From Trachipleistophora hominis (taxonomy: Eukaryota; Microsporidia; Pleistophoridae), in NCBI GenBank assembly GCA_000316135.1, contig JH993846.1, forward strand, positions 8,292-18,668: DNA of 10,377 nucleotides, read 5' to 3'. Below the pieces are notes generated by a model. The model made no database searches. It saw nothing but the letters and a program-made list of their open reading frames with translations, and had not been told where the DNA came from. The number at the start of each line of letters is the position of its first letter. The first letter of the stretch is position 1. Both the position numbers and the translations under genes were made by a program. Shown in pieces: positions 1 to 7,751 of this stretch.

Positions 1-96
1 CATGTTATTATATTTGAAGGTTACGACCCGTGTATAAAACGTAAATACAATACGAAAAATGTAGAACTCTCAACAGTTACAGACCATTCTAAATAA
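1..96 (+). CDS. possible C-terminal tail of a gene cut by the left edge
   Basis: Reading from base 1, the frame is open for 31 codons to a TAA at 94-96. The predicted tail has a mixed composition (it contains EGYDPCIKRKY and ends TVTDHSK), unlike the Phe/Ile/Tyr-rich junk frames elsewhere in the spacers. An AATAAA overlaps the stop (92-97), as would suit a very short 3' UTR. The gene would converge on the DHHC gene, whose stop lies 66 bp further on. An open run of this length is not rare by chance in any one of six frames, so this is tentative. No family is recognisable. Confidence 0.35.
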   Translation, partial: HVIIFEGYDPCIKRKYNTKNVELSTVTDHSK

Positions 97-162
97 AACA
101 TATTATCTGCAGGTTACCACTTTACTTGTCATCGTAATTATTTCTTTTCATTCACATATATT

Positions 163-1254
163 TTACTGATCTCTCTTCCTCTCTCTATACACAAGAAATC
201 GCAGATTGACGTACACTCTGAACAGCAGCACAACCACGAAAAAAACCACCAACAGATTAAAACGCGTATTTAGACTGTTCTCAAGAACAATACGAACAAA
301 GCAGAGGGTGATGCTGTACAAAAGATAAAAATAGAAGAGTGCTGACATTTTAGCACACACACAGTTATCTAAACACGGACAGTGGTGATCAAATCCATCC
401 ACACACACGTTGCAGTTGTTGCAGTGCTTTGTATCCGTGTTCTTATACCTCAAGCATATTGCACAAAATTCTTTTTCATTAAATTTCCTTTTTCTGATCG
501 CTTCTCTTACAATTTTAATCTTTTCTGTTTTGTCTCCTGTTTTTGTGCCGGTCTTACTTCGTGTCAATCTGTAAAATGCGATGTAGTACGGTATCAAAAG
601 GATAACACACGCTAAATTGTACTCAACAAGTTCTATAGAAAATAGAATGCTGTAGTAAATATTTAGATAAAACATAAATTTGATGTAAATGAGCAAATTA
701 TGGTATGAAACGAACAACATTACAATTATGTAAGAATCTGCATCGTAAATAAACGATATGAAATGTATAACAGCAAAGAACAGGACAAGTTTGTACGATA
801 TTTCATTTCTTTTCTTCAAATAATTTACAAATTGTGCTTGTCTTAATTTCACGGCAAGTTTCAACGACTTGTCATTTTCTCTCGATCGGAGATGTTTCTC
901 CACATTATAAATGTCTAACAGGAGAAACGAGAGAATATCGCCCCGGCAGATGCATATCTTCTGTAGAGAGTTCTTACTTAAGTTAACGTAATTTGGATTC
1001 GCTCCATTTTCAAGTAATAACAGCATAGTGCTGTGATTCTTATTGTATACAGCAAAGTATAACGGAGTGCTCTGGTATTTGCCACCTTTCACGTCCACAC
1101 CAACACCGCTGCTCAGGCATTTTTTTATTAAATCCATGTTGTTATACAGAGCTGCAAAGTGAATGATATGCTTGTTGTCGTTGAACGTGTAATTTATATT
1201 TTGTATTTCTTCTTCGTCTGCAATTCGCTGTTTTAATTGTTCATCTGCATCCAT
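163..1254 (-). CDS. ankyrin-repeat DHHC-type protein S-palmitoyltransferase (Akr1/HIP14-like)
   Basis: This is a 363-residue membrane enzyme predicted to attach palmitate to cysteines of other proteins at Golgi or endosomal membranes. Residues 27-145 hold two or three degenerate ankyrin repeats (for example HFAALYNNMDLIKKCLSSG and STPLYFAVYNKNHSTMLLLL). About four membrane segments follow (roughly 154-170, 174-194, 196-211, 213-229), then a cytosolic Cys-rich domain and two more segments (about 303-325 and 332-354). This order matches the ankyrin-DHHC subfamily. All eight zinc ligands are present: C264, C267, H277, C284 and C278, C281, H291, C298. The catalytic motif is DHHC 289-292. Oddities: the usual HCPW is HCPC (Cys294), the NCVG glycine is Cys300, and no TTxE motif is seen. 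The C-terminus stops about ten residues after the last helix. The start is the only early ATG, preceded by AAATAAACAAAC. MSH6 is divergent across 751 bp. The family is firm; substrates are unknown. Confidence 0.9.
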   Translation of the reverse strand: MDADEQLKQRIADEEEIQNINYTFNDNKHIIHFAALYNNMDLIKKCLSSGVGVDVKGGKYQSTPLYFAVYNKNHSTMLLLLENGANPNYVNLSKNSLQKICICRGDILSFLLLDIYNVEKHLRSRENDKSLKLAVKLRQAQFVNYLKKRNEISYKLVLFFAVIHFISFIYDADSYIIVMLFVSYHNLLIYIKFMFYLNIYYSILFSIELVEYNLACVILLIPYYIAFYRLTRSKTGTKTGDKTEKIKIVREAIRKRKFNEKEFCAICLRYKNTDTKHCNNCNVCVDGFDHHCPCLDNCVCAKMSALFYFYLLYSITLCFVRIVLENSLNTRFNLLVVFFVVVLLFRVYVNLRFLVYRERKRDQ

Positions 1255-2005
1255 GTTTGTTTATTTTTGGTGTGATAAAAACTCCGCATTTAAAACGTTC
1301 TTTTTTCGTTGAAACGGTAGATTGTAAAGTTTTGGTTGCCTTGTTACCTTTTTTCATTGATCAACATTCGTTATTGCTTGAATGTTCGTTTAAAGTTAAT
1401 AAACGTAGATAAGAAAATCCCTCTTACTAAACGATGACATATAAACGTTAGTTAACATATTAATAGCACGAATGTATTAATATTAACTAGAAGAATTGAT
1501 ACATGGTGAGTTATAAACATACAAACATGTAAAATTATAAAGAACGAATAATTTAATTAAATTTGTATTAATACAATTCATTTAATAGAAATGATTTTAA
1601 TTTGGTTTTTCTTCTGACAATCCACCATTTCATTCGTATCATACGATAGGCGTATGATTCATATTATAATGAAGAAACCACGGCAATACAACGAAAAAGT
1701 ATAAAATAATTGGTACAATATGGTTATAATCATTATTTTTCGTATGTTAGGTAGCAAAAATTTACGTCCTCGTATTCTACTGAACAAATTTATAACAAAG
1801 ACTAAAAAAATCACCTGATAATCATTTAAAGAACGCACATCGAAAGAAATGAATTGTAAAGCAAAAAACGTAGAAAGCACAAAACGTACAATTCGCCTTA
1901 AATCCCTGATTATTTACGTGGTACCATGTATTTTATTAATATTGATGGGTTAACGGGAGCTATTAAAATCAAAGCTAAATAACAAAAAATTTATGAGGCC
2001 TTAGA
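1255..2005. other. divergent intergenic spacer between the DHHC gene and MSH6
   Basis: This AT-rich spacer must hold the promoters of both flanking genes. I see no convincing ORF: the longest frame (1659-1880, minus) begins with GTG and encodes a low-complexity Phe/Ile/Tyr-rich string. It holds a strong hairpin (1448-1490), a weaker one (arms AACATTC 1363-1369 and GAATGTT 1380-1386) and two AACGTT words (1294 and 1444). No tRNA A/B box pair was found. Confidence 0.7.
1448..1490. repeat. AT-rich imperfect inverted repeat (hairpin)
   Basis: The left arm AGTTAACATATTAATA (1450-1465) pairs with TATTAATATTAACT (1475-1488) around a 9-base loop, GCACGAATG. It gives 14 base pairs once a two-base CA bulge is allowed. 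One further T-A pair (1449/1489) and a T-G wobble (1448/1490) extend it outward. It is the longest hairpin I found in the window. No U-run follows, and it sits in a divergent spacer, so it is not a terminator. Function unknown. Confidence 0.7.
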
Positions 2006-4675
2006 ATGGAAAAAAAACAGAAATCTCTCCTTGATTTTCTTTCCTCGCCTGTCAAACGCACGAGGAGTTCTATCGACGATTCACCATCATCCTCTCAAAA
2101 AGTGTTGCATGATGTCTCTACATCCCAAAACAATGAATCTCTCCTTTCATCAGAGATAGATTCCTTAGCTAGGAATACTGACAGCACTGTAGTTACACCT
2201 AGAAGAAAGAAAAATATGGCTGAGGAAAAAAGATATGGCTTTCTGGCCGATATACGAGACAGTAAAGGACGAAGAATCAATGACGAGGGATACGATAAAA
2301 GCACACTCTTTATCTCTGAACAGGATATGAACATGTTAACACCATTTGAAAAACAATTCTGGTCGATTAAGAAGAACTACTTTGATACGATCGTCTGCTT
2401 CAAAAAAGGAAAATTCTATGAACTGTATGAAAATGACGCGGAAATAGGCGCAAAACTTTTTGACATGAAGATAGCCGATCGTGTAAACATGAGAATGGCG
2501 GGATTCCCGGTTAGCTGCTTCGATATGTGGGCAGGTCGATTCCTGGAAAAGGGATACAAAGTAGCAAGGATTGACCAAAAGGAGAACATGATCGGCAAGA
2601 GAATCAGAGAAAAGGAAGAAAAAGAAAATCGTGTTGCGAACACGAAAGGAAGAGAAATTATAGAACGAGAATTGAAGGAAGTTATAACAGCAGGAACGGT
2701 GTACAACTACAACCACATCAAAACAGCACATTCTGTTTATTTAGCAGTTATAAAATACTGTGAGGATGTTTCTGTATCTATTCTGCTCTACGATGCGTGT
2801 ATAAATGAAATTTTGGTTAAAACATTCTACGAAAAGCTTGAGGAGAATGTCAGAACTGTGCTTGCCCAGTATAACATCAAGGAAATTATAAGTGAACGTA
2901 AAATAGAAGGAAGACGAGTCGAGCATCCTATTAAGGGAGGATCGGCCGTTGATTTTCTACAAAAATTTGAAATTAATGACGAGTACGTTTGTTTTCTCTA
3001 TCTCGACAATTACATGCAGTTCCTGAGGCGCGCAGAGTTTAAGGAAAACGTGGTGATCAAAAGAATGGCAGATAGAAGGGATTACATGGTGATTGACAGC
3101 ATTTCTCTCGCTAATTTAAATATCATAGATGAGAAGACCTCGTTGTTCAATGCTATCAACCATTGTTCAACGCCTTATGGTCAACGATTGCTCAGACAGT
3201 GGCTGCTTTATCCTCTTGCTGATGTGACCAGGATCGAAGAACGACAAGAAGTAACAAGTGAAATAGAAAAGTTAGAAATTGGCGCGATCAAAGAAGAGTT
3301 AGCAGCCATTGGCGATCTTGACAGGCTTACAGGAAAGCTTAACAACCGCAATTACACCGTAAGAGACCTTTTCAATCTGCAAGCAAACCTGTTGCTTGCC
3401 TGTGCATTTTTAGACAAGTTCCTTGCCAGAACAAACAACTCCCCCATTCTTACAGCGAAATTTCGTTCTTATGGAGACGTTGTGTGTGAATTAAAGAAGA
3501 ACATGAAAGAATTCTCTGATAAATACACCGTATCAGAGAATGAGGTTAAAGCATCAGAAAAGCAAAACGATGAGTACACCGTATACACAAAGGAGTTGAG
3601 TAACATTGAGTGCAGGCTTAAGGAATACCTAGAAAAACAGAAGAGCAGGCTAAATTGTAAGTTACTGAGCTATAAAGACCTTGGAAAGGAAATTTTTCAA
3701 ATTGAGGTGCCCTCCACGATTTCTGTGCCAACAAGCTATTTCTTAGTGTCGAGCACAAAGACTGCAAAACGATATTACACCCAGGATTTAAAAGACCTCG
3801 TTAACGAGCACAACGAGTGCTCAGAAAGAATATTCCAGGCGAAGGGACTTATCTTAATAAGAGCAACGCAAAAGTTTCTGGAGTCGTACTCACTGTTCTA
3901 CAAAATATCGGACATGTTGTCTGAGATTGACTGTTTTTTAAGTTTTGCCACCTTTTCACAGGTAAATACCAACACGGCGTACACCAAATTTACAGGCAAT
4001 CTAGCCTTTGAAAACCTGCGCAATCCGATATTCCCAAATTATCTAGGCAACGATTTTGAATTTAAAGACAGCAAAACTTTGTTGCTGACCGGTCCAAACA
4101 TGGCAGGAAAATCCACATTCCTGCGCACGATATGCCTAAACGTTATTTTATCGCAGATGGGAATGAAAGTTACGGCGGATAGGATGGACAGTCGGGTGTT
4201 TGACCGAATATTTACACGACTTGGTGCCAGCGATAACCTCCTGCGTGGTGAATCGACATTCATGGTAGAAATGAAGGAAACAGGCGTTATTCTGAACGAA
4301 TGCACCCCTGACTCTCTGATAATCATCGATGAGTTGGGAAGGGGCACATCAACCAAGGATGGTGAGTCTATTGCCAGGGCTGTTATTGAATACCTGAACA
4401 GAAGAAACATTTATTCGCTGTTCTCCACACATTATCACCGGATTGTTGATAAAGTGCAAAATGTAAGGAAGGGATTTATGGATGCGATTGTTGATGATGA
4501 TGACATCATTTTTCTGTTCAAGCTGCGTGAGGGGGTGTGCTATGATTCGCAGGGAATCCCTGTTGCCAGACTGGCAGGAGTGCCCAAATTTATTACGGAT
4601 AGGGCAATTGAAGTTAGAACAAAAATCTTGGACGGAAAAGCGGAAAATGGTGAGGAAGAAACAAATTATTACTAG
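2006..4675 (+). CDS. MSH6: DNA mismatch repair protein MSH6 (MutS homologue)
   Basis: This 889-residue protein is the mismatch-reading subunit of MutS-alpha, expected to pair with MSH2 in the nucleus and recognise base mismatches and small loops. It opens with a PCNA-binding-like box, QKSLLDFL (residues 5-12), then a short Ser-rich disordered stretch. The MutS I domain begins near 113. GKFYELYENDA holds the Phe-x-Glu mismatch wedge (F137, E139), which distinguishes MSH6 from MSH2. Connector, lever and clamp domains follow (about 235-650). The ATPase carries Walker A GPNMAGKST (696-704), the MSH6-typical IFTRLGASD (735-743), signature STFMVEM (750-756), Walker B LIIIDE (771-776) and FSTHYH (806-811). 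The end contains DSQGIPVARLAGVP (847-860). Human and yeast MSH6 exceed 1,200 residues; the loss is mainly N-terminal, with no PWWP domain. A TAG lies in frame just upstream of the ATG, fixing the start. All catalytic motifs are intact. Confidence 0.96.
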   Translation: MEKKQKSLLDFLSSPVKRTRSSIDDSPSSSQKVLHDVSTSQNNESLLSSEIDSLARNTDSTVVTPRRKKNMAEEKRYGFLADIRDSKGRRINDEGYDKSTLFISEQDMNMLTPFEKQFWSIKKNYFDTIVCFKKGKFYELYENDAEIGAKLFDMKIADRVNMRMAGFPVSCFDMWAGRFLEKGYKVARIDQKENMIGKRIREKEEKENRVANTKGREIIERELKEVITAGTVYNYNHIKTAHSVYLAVIKYCEDVSVSILLYDACINEILVKTFYEKLEENVRTVLAQYNIKEIISERKIEGRRVEHPIKGGSAVDFLQKFEINDEYVCFLYLDNYMQFLRRAEFKENVVIKRMADRRDYMVIDSISLANLNIIDEKTSLFNAINHCSTPYGQRLLRQWLLYPLADVTRIEERQEVTSEIEKLEIGAIKEELAAIGDLDRLTGKLNNRNYTVRDLFNLQANLLLACAFLDKFLARTNNSPILTAKFRSYGDVVCELKKNMKEFSDKYTVSENEVKASEKQNDEYTVYTKELSNIECRLKEYLEKQKSRLNCKLLSYKDLGKEIFQIEVPSTISVPTSYFLVSSTKTAKRYYTQDLKDLVNEHNECSERIFQAKGLILIRATQKFLESYSLFYKISDMLSEIDCFLSFATFSQVNTNTAYTKFTGNLAFENLRNPIFPNYLGNDFEFKDSKTLLLTGPNMAGKSTFLRTICLNVILSQMGMKVTADRMDSRVFDRIFTRLGASDNLLRGESTFMVEMKETGVILNECTPDSLIIIDELGRGTSTKDGESIARAVIEYLNRRNIYSLFSTHYHRIVDKVQNVRKGFMDAIVDDDDIIFLFKLREGVCYDSQGIPVARLAGVPKFITDRAIEVRTKILDGKAENGEEETNYY

Positions 4676-4685
4676 GCATTCGACT

Positions 4686-4691
4686 AATAAA
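4686..4691 (+). terminator. candidate poly(A) signal of MSH6
   Basis: AATAAA occurs 10 bases after the MSH6 stop codon, with a second AATAAA at 4709-4714. Short 3' UTRs are usual in compact fungal-type genomes. In AT-rich DNA this hexamer is common, so its position is the main support. Confidence 0.4.
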
Positions 4692-4755
4692 GAATGTAAA
4701 AACGAGCGAATAAAAAAATGATTATTAAACACTCGACTGATGCGGATTTTTCACC

Positions 4756-4767
4756 TTGAACGTTCAA
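4756..4767. repeat. 12 bp perfect palindrome TTGAACGTTCAA
   Basis: The sequence equals its own reverse complement over 12 bases and is centred on AACGTT. It lies 80 bp beyond the MSH6 stop and is the first of four closely spaced AACGTT words. A dimeric protein site is one reading, chance another. Confidence 0.55.
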
Positions 4768-4790
4768 TCCCTGCAAAACATTCGTAAATC

Positions 4791-4817
4791 AACGTTAATA
4801 AAATCTTGTTTAACGTT
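4791..4817. repeat. inverted repeat with AACGTTAA arms
   Basis: AACGTTAA (4791-4798) and TTAACGTT (4810-4817) are exact reverse complements separated by 11 bases. Each arm contains the AACGTT palindrome. The left region ATCAACGTT (4788-4796) is also complementary to AACGTTGAT at 4908-4916, so several alternative pairings exist here. Confidence 0.55.
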
Positions 4818-5346
4818 AAATGAAACGAATATTTCTACAAAGCGGTTTCTTTCTTGTGGATGAGGAGATTTCCAAGAATTACTCGATTAACATTCTATCT
4901 AATGGTAAACGTTGATCTATCTCATAAAGTATATGCTGATTTATGTACCTGCTACCGTAGAAATATCACTACCATTTTTTAACCAAAAATTCGTTTAATT
5001 ATCTCCTCATACATACCACAGCATCACCACCAAAACTAATCGTGTCTTTAACATTAATCATAAACACTCAGAATGTGTGTGGGAATAAAACATTTTTTAC
5101 ATTTTATATTATCCGTGCAAATAGATCACCGTTTTTTTGTCTGTCAAACACCAATCAGAAGAAATGTTTTATATTCCGTACAATACACACTAAAATTTAC
5201 AGGCATCAAAATATTTACCACCATATTATGGAAAACACACGATAAATTTCTTTTTTTGCAATAATTTTACTTTTGGTAGTAAATATTACGACAAGCAATT
5301 TAAAATATTCACTGTCTGATCTTCGTGTATTTTGATGACTCGTCCA

Positions 5347-5616
5347 TCATACAAAGATTTTTATGATTGGCAACAGCAAAATTAAAACTAATATCCCTGC
5401 TATGAGGTACCATTTATATAACTCCCACATCATCTGGTATTTAGTTCTTTCTGTTTGTTTCTTGAACGCTACCGAGGTTTTCATTAAACTGCTAGACCTC
5501 TTTTCTAAATTGGTGAGATCAGCACCACGTTTTTCTTCTGCTTTGATGTTATCTTTTACTTGGTCCTTTAGAATGTCCAATTGCTTGTTTATTTTGCCTG
5601 TAATGTCCTTGGCCAT
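5347..5616 (-). CDS. R-SNARE of synaptobrevin/VAMP type, tail-anchored
   Basis: This 89-residue protein is a vesicle SNARE that should zip with Q-SNAREs on a target membrane to drive fusion. A single SNARE motif spans about residues 6-60. It aligns without gaps to VAMP2 as I recall it: Arg30 takes the zero-layer arginine position, with Leu34, Leu37, Leu44 and Phe51 on later hydrophobic layers. A basic/aromatic juxtamembrane patch (TKYQMMWELYKWY) leads into one C-terminal helix (about 70-89), giving a type IV tail-anchored topology. There is no longin domain and almost no N-terminal extension, so it is near the minimum size for an R-SNARE. The start is the first ATG after an in-frame TAG three bases upstream. 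Layer position -1 is polar (near Glu27), which is unusual. The target organelle cannot be told from sequence. As a tail-anchored protein it would depend on a post-translational ER insertion route. Confidence 0.85.
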   Translation of the reverse strand: MAKDITGKINKQLDILKDQVKDNIKAEEKRGADLTNLEKRSSSLMKTSVAFKKQTERTKYQMMWELYKWYLIAGILVLILLLPIIKIFV

Positions 5617-6377
5617 GTCCTAATCTTCTCTTACGTTTTTAAGTTCTAGAAAAGGAGAAAAATTTTCCTTTGAAAGATGCTTGGTCCCCTAAAAGGAACA
5701 CGTTGCTTCTTTAGATAATAACACAAAAGCTCGTGAACGGAAGAAATTGTAAAGATTATAAATTTTTTGTTGCAGCCACGGTCGTACTTCAGCATTTAAT
5801 AATTGATAGCTGATTATAAGGTGACATCTTAAAATGCAAACTATAGGATGAAAATGTTATAATTTGCTTAAAAAGGTTAATAAATGATGGAGTATAATAT
5901 ATATGCGTGTATTTGGTGGTAAAAAGGTTTTATTAAATACTAAAAGGTGATATACCTATCGATATATTTATAACACGAATTTACTGGACGAAAATATCAT
6001 AATACTAGTCATAATATGTTACAAGGAATCGTAATTATCTTATTCTATGTAAAATATGACAAAATTATCAACGAAATACAATACATTTATCTTTTAATGT
6101 TGCTGTGTGGCCCTTAACGTTATATTAGGAGATACTTTACCTATGAAATCTAAAACCTGCTGTTAATTCAATGTACGTATCGGTACAACAATGAAATTAC
6201 TATTTTTATTGATCACAAGCATGCAAGAAGAGTGGTGGGAAAGCAATCATAATACTCGTAAAGAATAGTTTTTATTCATTAGGTTTACGATAGGATCGTT
6301 TTGCACTTCTCGGTTGGACAGTTTTCTGGCCAAATCGTAGATAGCCCTCGTTAAAATTATATTGACCGCCAGTCTAA
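5617..6377. other. divergent intergenic spacer between the R-SNARE and the 368-aa orphan
   Basis: This AT-rich spacer carries the promoters of both neighbours. I see no coding frame. A small hairpin (AAAGGA 5651-5656 with TCCTTT 5666-5671, AAAATTTT in its middle) lies about 35-55 bases upstream of the SNARE ATG. AAAAGG-like strings recur near 5871, 5922 and 5942 without a clear unit. One AACGTT occurs at 6116-6121. No RNA gene was recognised. Confidence 0.6.
6366..6370 (+). promoter_or_regulatory. C-rich element just upstream of the 368-aa orphan
   Basis: CCGCC sits 8-12 bases before the ATG at 6378 in otherwise AT-rich DNA. CCC- or GGG-like motifs close to start codons are reported for several microsporidian genomes. 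Similar C-runs sit at nearly the same distance before the starts at 8141 (minus) and 9791. Support is positional only. Confidence 0.35.
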
Positions 6378-7484
6378 ATGAAGGAAGATAAAGCCGTAGA
6401 AGAACGTGGCCCTCCGGCCTATCAAACAGAAAAAACGTGTAAAAACATGGGAGATTCTATTTTAGACACTAAACAAGCATCAGGTTATATTAATGACGAA
6501 TATTTGAGAAGAATAAATAATTTCTGCCAGCAAATATCATCCAATTCTGAATCAAGGACAGAAATACGCAAGTTTTTCAGCCAGCATCCTCGAGCAAGAG
6601 AAATACTGCGCAGACAGGTTTTTAGAAGCGATAATTACGCAATACTTAGGATGCATCTTATCATTAACATGAAAGTTGATGGAAAAGTGCTGTTGCACTC
6701 ATTAAAAGGACATAACGTGAGTGAAAAGAATTGTTTCATGATTTTTGAATTGTATTTCTTCAGATTATTTGATGATATTGAAGCAGCAAAAGATAAATTT
6801 GCCGTTCTTGATGACTGCTATGAGCTGTTTAAACGGGCGGAATCGCATGCTAAGCTAAAAATTGTAGAAAAAGACTGGGAAAGATACGAGCAACGAAAAT
6901 ATTATGAGGCTTTTATAAAGGATAGAAGATTGGATGTTGCTAGAATGTGCAGAAAGATGGAAAAGTCTCCTGAGATATTGTGCAGAACAAAAAGATCGGT
7001 TGACTTTTTGATCGTGATAGATCTAGATAGCTTCTGCCACGAGTGTGAGCAGTTAAAAAGGGACAATTTGGAGTATTTAGGCCCAGGCTCTTCTCAAAAA
7101 AGGAACCTTTTCGACCATTCATACATAGATTCAATAATACATAAGAATAACGATGAGTTAGAGATAGTGCTTGATTTTATGAAGGATAACAAATACAAGT
7201 ACGTTCTGATACATCGGAAAGCTACCGACCAGTACTCCTACCTGCATGACTTCGAGGCCATAAGAAACGAAAATATTACATGGTACACCAAATTTGAACA
7301 CAAACCTCTTCTAGAGAAGTATGGCATGAAACGCTGTTTTATACTGAAGAACAACACAACGTATACGCGTGTAGACAACGATTGTTATTACATCAGTTTT
7401 GATCGTCTATACAATATTTTGGTAAGTTTTCCACTGCCTGATAATCAGAATGTATTAAAAAAAGACAAAAAACACGAACAATGA
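6378..7484 (+). CDS. unrecognised protein, 368 aa, intact
   Basis: I do not recognise the family. The frame runs from an ATG preceded by a CCGCC element to a TGA, with balanced composition and many charged residues; it looks like a genuine soluble, mainly helical protein. Residues 1-35 look disordered. About 40-205 appears as successive amphipathic helices rich in Arg, Lys and Glu, including LRRINNFCQQI, AREILRRQVF and DWERYEQRKYYEAFIKDRR. A hydrophobic strand with acidic residues follows (DFLIVIDLDSF, 209-219), then a linker (about 234-246) and an alternating strand/helix region with a second strand, KYKYVLIH (272-279). The C-terminus is Lys-rich. The alpha/beta second half with an Asp after its first strand faintly recalls PIN or NYN nuclease folds, but I cannot line up a full acidic set, so no function is assigned. 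No signal peptide or membrane helix is seen. A downstream ATG at 6447 is a weaker start. Confidence 0.8.
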   Translation: MKEDKAVEERGPPAYQTEKTCKNMGDSILDTKQASGYINDEYLRRINNFCQQISSNSESRTEIRKFFSQHPRAREILRRQVFRSDNYAILRMHLIINMKVDGKVLLHSLKGHNVSEKNCFMIFELYFFRLFDDIEAAKDKFAVLDDCYELFKRAESHAKLKIVEKDWERYEQRKYYEAFIKDRRLDVARMCRKMEKSPEILCRTKRSVDFLIVIDLDSFCHECEQLKRDNLEYLGPGSSQKRNLFDHSYIDSIIHKNNDELEIVLDFMKDNKYKYVLIHRKATDQYSYLHDFEAIRNENITWYTKFEHKPLLEKYGMKRCFILKNNTTYTRVDNDCYYISFDRLYNILVSFPLPDNQNVLKKDKKHEQ

Positions 7485-7530
7485 AAAATACATCGTGTAA
7501 TATTTGGTGACCTGCCACCGTACAAATTAT

Positions 7531-7545
7531 AATAAAAATTTTTAT
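7531..7545 (+). terminator. poly(A)-like signal within a 14 bp palindrome
   Basis: AATAAA (7531-7536), 46 bases after the TGA of the 368-aa gene, overlaps the perfect palindrome ATAAAAATTTTTAT (7532-7545). The 267 bp spacer around it lies between two convergent 3' ends and contains no frame worth calling. The palindrome could serve 3'-end formation, though A/T palindromes of this kind arise easily by chance. Confidence 0.35.
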
Positions 7546-7751
7546 AAATATTTTCAGGTGCTGTAGGACACGCCATGACGAATCATCCCATCAGAAAATT
7601 TATTCGTATTTAAGGTTTAAATTCTGCCGGGTATACCAACCTGCATATCACCTATCAAAATACGAGCCTAGCATTTAAATTTAATATTACATTATAAGCG
7701 ATAACATTTAATCAATTACATCATTCAATCGCTTGTAGATCAACTCGCGTT

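Larger units (their letters stand above)
4676..5346. other. convergent intergenic spacer between MSH6 and the R-SNARE
   Basis: This spacer lies between two gene 3' ends. It contains likely poly(A) signals for MSH6, a 12 bp perfect palindrome, a hairpin and four copies of AACGTT within about 155 bp (4759-4913). Small frames exist, for example an ATG at 5073 giving 63 residues, but they overlap each other, lack domains and are Phe/Ile-rich. I treat them as chance. No RNA gene was recognised; a GTTCAATCC string near 4763 resembles a tRNA B box but has no pairing arms. Confidence 0.65.

Noticed and set aside
231..246. Thr/Lys/Gly-rich string (RSKTGTKTGDKTEK) at residues 231-244 of the DHHC protein as an expandable repeat
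   Set aside because: Only two imperfect units are present; it reads as a basic cytosolic linker before the Cys-rich domain. The start and end given here are residue numbers, not bases.
1659..1880. 73-codon minus frame in the DHHC-MSH6 spacer
   Set aside because: It opens with GTG, not ATG, and its product is a low-complexity Phe/Ile/Tyr-rich string typical of AT-rich noncoding DNA.
4756..4785. tRNA-like B box (GTTCAATCC) after MSH6
   Set aside because: The flanking bases do not form a T-arm, and no A box or acceptor stem is present; the string is part of a DNA palindrome.
5042..5264. Two overlapping plus frames of 67 and 63 codons between MSH6 and the SNARE
   Set aside because: One starts with GTG, the other with ATG; they overlap in different frames and show no domain or credible protein composition.
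5617..5640. Possible tiny intron (GTAAG...TTAG on the minus strand) just before the SNARE ATG
   Set aside because: Only about 15 bases lie between the donor-like and acceptor-like strings, shorter than known microsporidian introns, and no branch-point motif is visible.
6361..6371. ATTGACCGCCA shared with 10353-10363 as a dedicated promoter motif
   Set aside because: Many 11-base matches are expected by chance across a window of this length and composition, and the second copy may lie inside a coding frame.
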